Positions 4,926 to 6,287 of a DNA stretch of 6,287 bases are shown here, in pieces. Every line of letters starts with the position of its first letter. Position 1 is the stretch's first letter. The notes below the pieces were generated by a model. The model was not told where the DNA came from. It made no database searches and saw nothing but the letters and a program-made list of their open reading frames with translations. Source of the DNA: JACDAS01 sp046262415. Its GTDB lineage: Bacteria; Actinomycetota; Thermoleophilia; Gaiellales; Gaiellaceae. The position numbers and the translations under genes are program-made. The stretch lies in NCBI GenBank assembly GCA_046262415.1, contig JBHEMU010000155.1, positions 1 through 6,287 of the forward strand, written 5' to 3'.

Positions 4926-6287
4926 TCACTCCCGGGCGTAGCGCCCCGGAGCGGGATCGCGCGGCGGGTGCTCGCGACTCCCCAGCTTGGCCGGCGCGGG
5001 CCGCTCCCCGCCGGAGCGGGCGAGCAGCCAGTCCCCGTAGCGCGGCCACCACGATCCCTCCACCTGTTCGGCCTTCGCGAGCCAGAGGTCGGGATCGGGG
5101 CCAGGCTCCGGTCCGGCGAAGTAGCGCGCCCGCGCCTTGCCGGGAGGGTTGACGATCGTCTGGATGTGGCCGGTGGAGGTGACGACGACCTCGCTCGGCC
5201 CCGACAGCAGCTGGCTCGTCATGTAGCACGGCTTCCAGGGCGTGATGTGGTCGGTCTGGCCGGCGATGACGAAGCTGTCGCACGTGACCTTGCCGAGGTC
5301 GAGCGGCGTTCCCAGGAGCGTGATCGCCCCGGGGGTGGCGGCCTTGTTGTCTGCGTAGATGCCGAGCATCTCGCCGTCGAACTTCGCCACGAGGTTCGTC
5401 GCGTCCCCGTTCCACGCCAGGATGTCGAACGCAGGCGGATCGTTGCCGAGCAGCCAGTTGTTGGCGACGTAGTTGAAGACGAGGTCGTTGGGGCGCATCC
5501 AGGCGAAGTTGGACGCCACGGCCCTGCTGTCGTAGATCTTCCCCTGCTCGCCGTCGCGAGTGATCCGGCTCAGCATCCGCTCGTCGGCGACCAGCCTCAG
5601 GGCATTCGGGTGGCTCGTGTCGATCATCGTCACCGTGAACGTGGCCGAGTTGACGCGCTCGTCTCCGATCTCGGCGAGATGCGCGAGCATGAGCCCGGCG
5701 GTCAGGCCTCCCGCGCAGGCGCCGAGGAGGTTGACGTCTTCGCTGCCGGAGACGTCCCGGACGACGTCGAGCGCACGCAGCTGCGCTTGCACGTAGTCCT
5801 CCAGCCCGCAGTGCCCGTGCTCGGCCTGCGGATTGCGCCAGACGATCGTGAAGTAGTGGACGCCATGGCCGACCAGGTACTCGACGAGGCTGCGCCCGGG
5901 CGCGAGGTCGAGGAAGTAGTGGCGGTTGATCTGGGGCGGGATCATCAGGAGCGGCGTCTCGCGCACGGCCGGGGTCGACGGCCGGTACTGGAGGACCTCG
6001 CACAGCTCGTCGCGGTAGACGACCGCACCCGGAGTCGCGGCCAGGTTGACGCCCACCTCGAACGGACGGGTGTCGACCTGGGCCGGCATGCCGCCGTTCT
6101 CCGCGACGTCCCGCAGCAGGTTCCGCGCGCCCTTGACGACGCTGGCCCCGCCCGTGTCGAACGCCCGCTTGACCGCGGTGGGGTTGCCCCAGAAGAAGTT
6201 CGTCGGCGCGAGCATCGCCGTCAGGAGGCCGCCCGTGTACCGGGCCTGAGCGTGCCGGCGCCAGTCCGAGCGCAGCTCGCGCGCGTT
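4926..6287 (-). CDS. phaC: Poly(3-hydroxyalkanoate) synthase, class II-like (5' end beyond window)
   Basis: This alpha/beta-hydrolase-fold enzyme polymerises (R)-3-hydroxyacyl-CoA into PHA at granules. The 453 visible residues hold the whole catalytic domain. The lipase-like box is LGACAGG, with the nucleophile Cys at 5717-5715. The Asp is in GQTDHITPWK, 155 residues later, and the His in STGHIQ 28 residues after that; the Asp-His spacing equals D480-H508 of Cupriavidus necator PhaC. PPQINRHYFLDL, VWRNP, FAWMRPNDLVFNYVANNWL, INPP-like IVNPPGKARARYF and the ending PAPGRYARE follow class II (Pseudomonas PhaC1) closely; WNGDATN is more class I-like. The frame remains open to 6287, and class II enzymes have about 105 more residues before this point, so the ATG at 6215 is internal and the true start lies off the window. 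It is the upstream member of an operon with two hydratase subunits. Confidence 0.93.
   Translation of the reverse strand, partial: NARELRSDWRRHAQARYTGGLLTAMLAPTNFFWGNPTAVKRAFDTGGASVVKGARNLLRDVAENGGMPAQVDTRPFEVGVNLAATPGAVVYRDELCEVLQYRPSTPAVRETPLLMIPPQINRHYFLDLAPGRSLVEYLVGHGVHYFTIVWRNPQAEHGHCGLEDYVQAQLRALDVVRDVSGSEDVNLLGACAGGLTAGLMLAHLAEIGDERVNSATFTVTMIDTSHPNALRLVADERMLSRITRDGEQGKIYDSRAVASNFAWMRPNDLVFNYVANNWLLGNDPPAFDILAWNGDATNLVAKFDGEMLGIYADNKAATPGAITLLGTPLDLGKVTCDSFVIAGQTDHITPWKPCYMTSQLLSGPSEVVVTSTGHIQTIVNPPGKARARYFAGPEPGPDPDLWLAKAEQVEGSWWPRYGDWLLARSGGERPAPAKLGSREHPPRDPAPGRYARE

Noticed and set aside
6213..6215. ATG as the start of phaC
   Set aside because: The frame stays open with family-like sequence (RYTGGLLTAMLAPTNFFWGNP) to the window edge, and PHA synthases have a longer N-terminal domain, so this Met is internal.

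Overview
The window is about 70% GC, uses GTG starts freely, and carries long spurious open frames opposite its genes. That, plus the protein types, suggests a high-GC actinobacterium, possibly Thermoleophilia/Solirubrobacterales-like. The lineage is inferred from composition and remembered similarity; no search was run.

Left edge (1-324). Bases 1-131 are the terminal segment of an IS481-family insertion sequence, read leftwards: the first 16 codons of its transposase, an 83-nt leader with a long hairpin covering the transposase ribosome-binding site and start codon, and a terminal TGT. Directly against it lies CCTAGG, which matches the NCTAGN target known for IS481. Two tandem copies of a 96-bp hairpin-rich repeat follow, starting in that CTAG and ending 1 nt short of the stop codon of the next gene.

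Middle (326-3911). A leftward gene encodes a four-helix membrane protein of unknown function. Divergent from it are two rightward genes for exported proteins: a 777-aa multidomain M14-type zinc carboxypeptidase and a 126-aa small beta-rich protein. The second is followed by three consecutive hairpins, the last a strong intrinsic terminator.

Right half (3996-6287). A tightly packed leftward operon runs polyhydroxyalkanoate synthase (phaC, 5' end beyond the window), then a HadA-like hot-dog subunit, then a HadB/MaoC-like hydratase subunit, with gaps of 4 and 8 nt. The synthase has the full Cys-Asp-His triad and resembles class II (medium-chain-length) enzymes of Pseudomonas. A simple reading is that the hydratase pair makes (R)-3-hydroxyacyl-CoA from enoyl-CoA and the synthase polymerises it.

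The points most worth a second look are the phaC/HadA-like/HadB-like operon, the IS481 end sitting in a CTAG at the edge of a structured tandem repeat, and the hairpin over the transposase start. No tRNA, rRNA or CRISPR array was seen.
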